Origin: a bacterium HR36
Lineage (GTDB): Bacteria > Planctomycetota > Planctomycetia > Gemmatales > HRBIN36
DNA: 5,466 bases
Reading direction: 5' to 3'
Assembly (NCBI GenBank): GCA_002898995.1
Contig: BEIM01000270.1
Location: forward strand, 1 to 5,466
Shown piece by piece: positions 5,352 to 5,466 of this stretch. The notes under the pieces were generated by a model. The model had not been told where the DNA came from. It saw nothing but the letters and a program-made list of their open reading frames with translations, and made no database searches. How positions within the stretch are numbered: the first letter of the stretch is position 1; each line of letters begins with the position of its first letter. The position numbers and the translations under genes were made by a program.

Positions 5352-5466
5352 TCAGTGAGCCGCTGCTAGGTACCGCTGCGCTAGTTCCACCACACGCTCT
5401 GCCTGCTTGCCTGCCCAAGAGACCTGACCTGTCAGCGGGATCGTCAACGTATTGCCAACGATGCCC
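5352..5466 (-). CDS. Unidentified protein, C-terminal end (partial)
   Basis: The last 37 codons of a - strand frame that runs in from the right edge and stops with TGA at 5352-5354. The peptide ends VVELAQRYLAAAH, which looks like an amphipathic C-terminal helix, and includes TIPLTGQVSWAG. Codons look ordinary for the region. It is convergent with the ndh remnant, 19 nt away, with no terminator seen between. I do not recognise the family. Another - strand frame is also open here, so the call rests on protein-like composition only. Confidence 0.45.
   Translation of the reverse strand, partial: GIVGNTLTIPLTGQVSWAGKQAERVVELAQRYLAAAH

Overview
The window holds the end of a CRISPR array and its adaptation genes, next to a broken housekeeping gene. 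Coding sequence is moderately GC-rich. The Cas1, Cas2 and Cas4 proteins are of the type I-B kind common in thermophilic and Gram-positive-like bacteria. Together with a type II NADH dehydrogenase remnant, this suggests a bacterium, possibly Chloroflexota (for example a Ktedonobacteria relative). That assignment is a tentative inference from protein flavour, not a measurement.

Layout: (1) 1-219 carries three complete and one partial identical 30-nt CRISPR repeats with 36-37 nt spacers; the array continues off the left edge. (2) 228-253 is a hairpin followed by a T-run, terminator-like on the + strand. (3) 220-1598 has no convincing gene. It does hold several families of imperfect direct repeats whose spacings are close to multiples of 64-67 nt, the same period as the intact array. 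I read it as a long decayed CRISPR array reaching almost to the end of cas2. (4) 1599-3825 on the - strand is an adaptation operon, cas4-cas1-cas2, each gene with a clear Shine-Dalgarno site. Cas1 carries an unusual insertion of about 108 residues, rich in Pro, Ser, Glu, Ala and Thr, near its N-terminus. (5) 3826-4172 is an AT-richer, gene-free stretch with two perfect inverted repeats. (6) 4173-5332 on the + strand is a type II NADH dehydrogenase that has lost its first FAD-binding segment and is frameshifted near its C-terminus, so it is called a pseudogene. (7) 5352-5466 on the - strand is probably the last 37 codons of an unidentified gene.

How it works together: Cas4, Cas1 and Cas2 would select, trim and integrate new spacers into the array. 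No interference gene (cas3, cas5-8 or an effector) lies in the window, so interference must come from elsewhere or be absent. The truncation of the dehydrogenase exactly where composition changes suggests that the CRISPR-cas block is an island whose edge falls near 4172.
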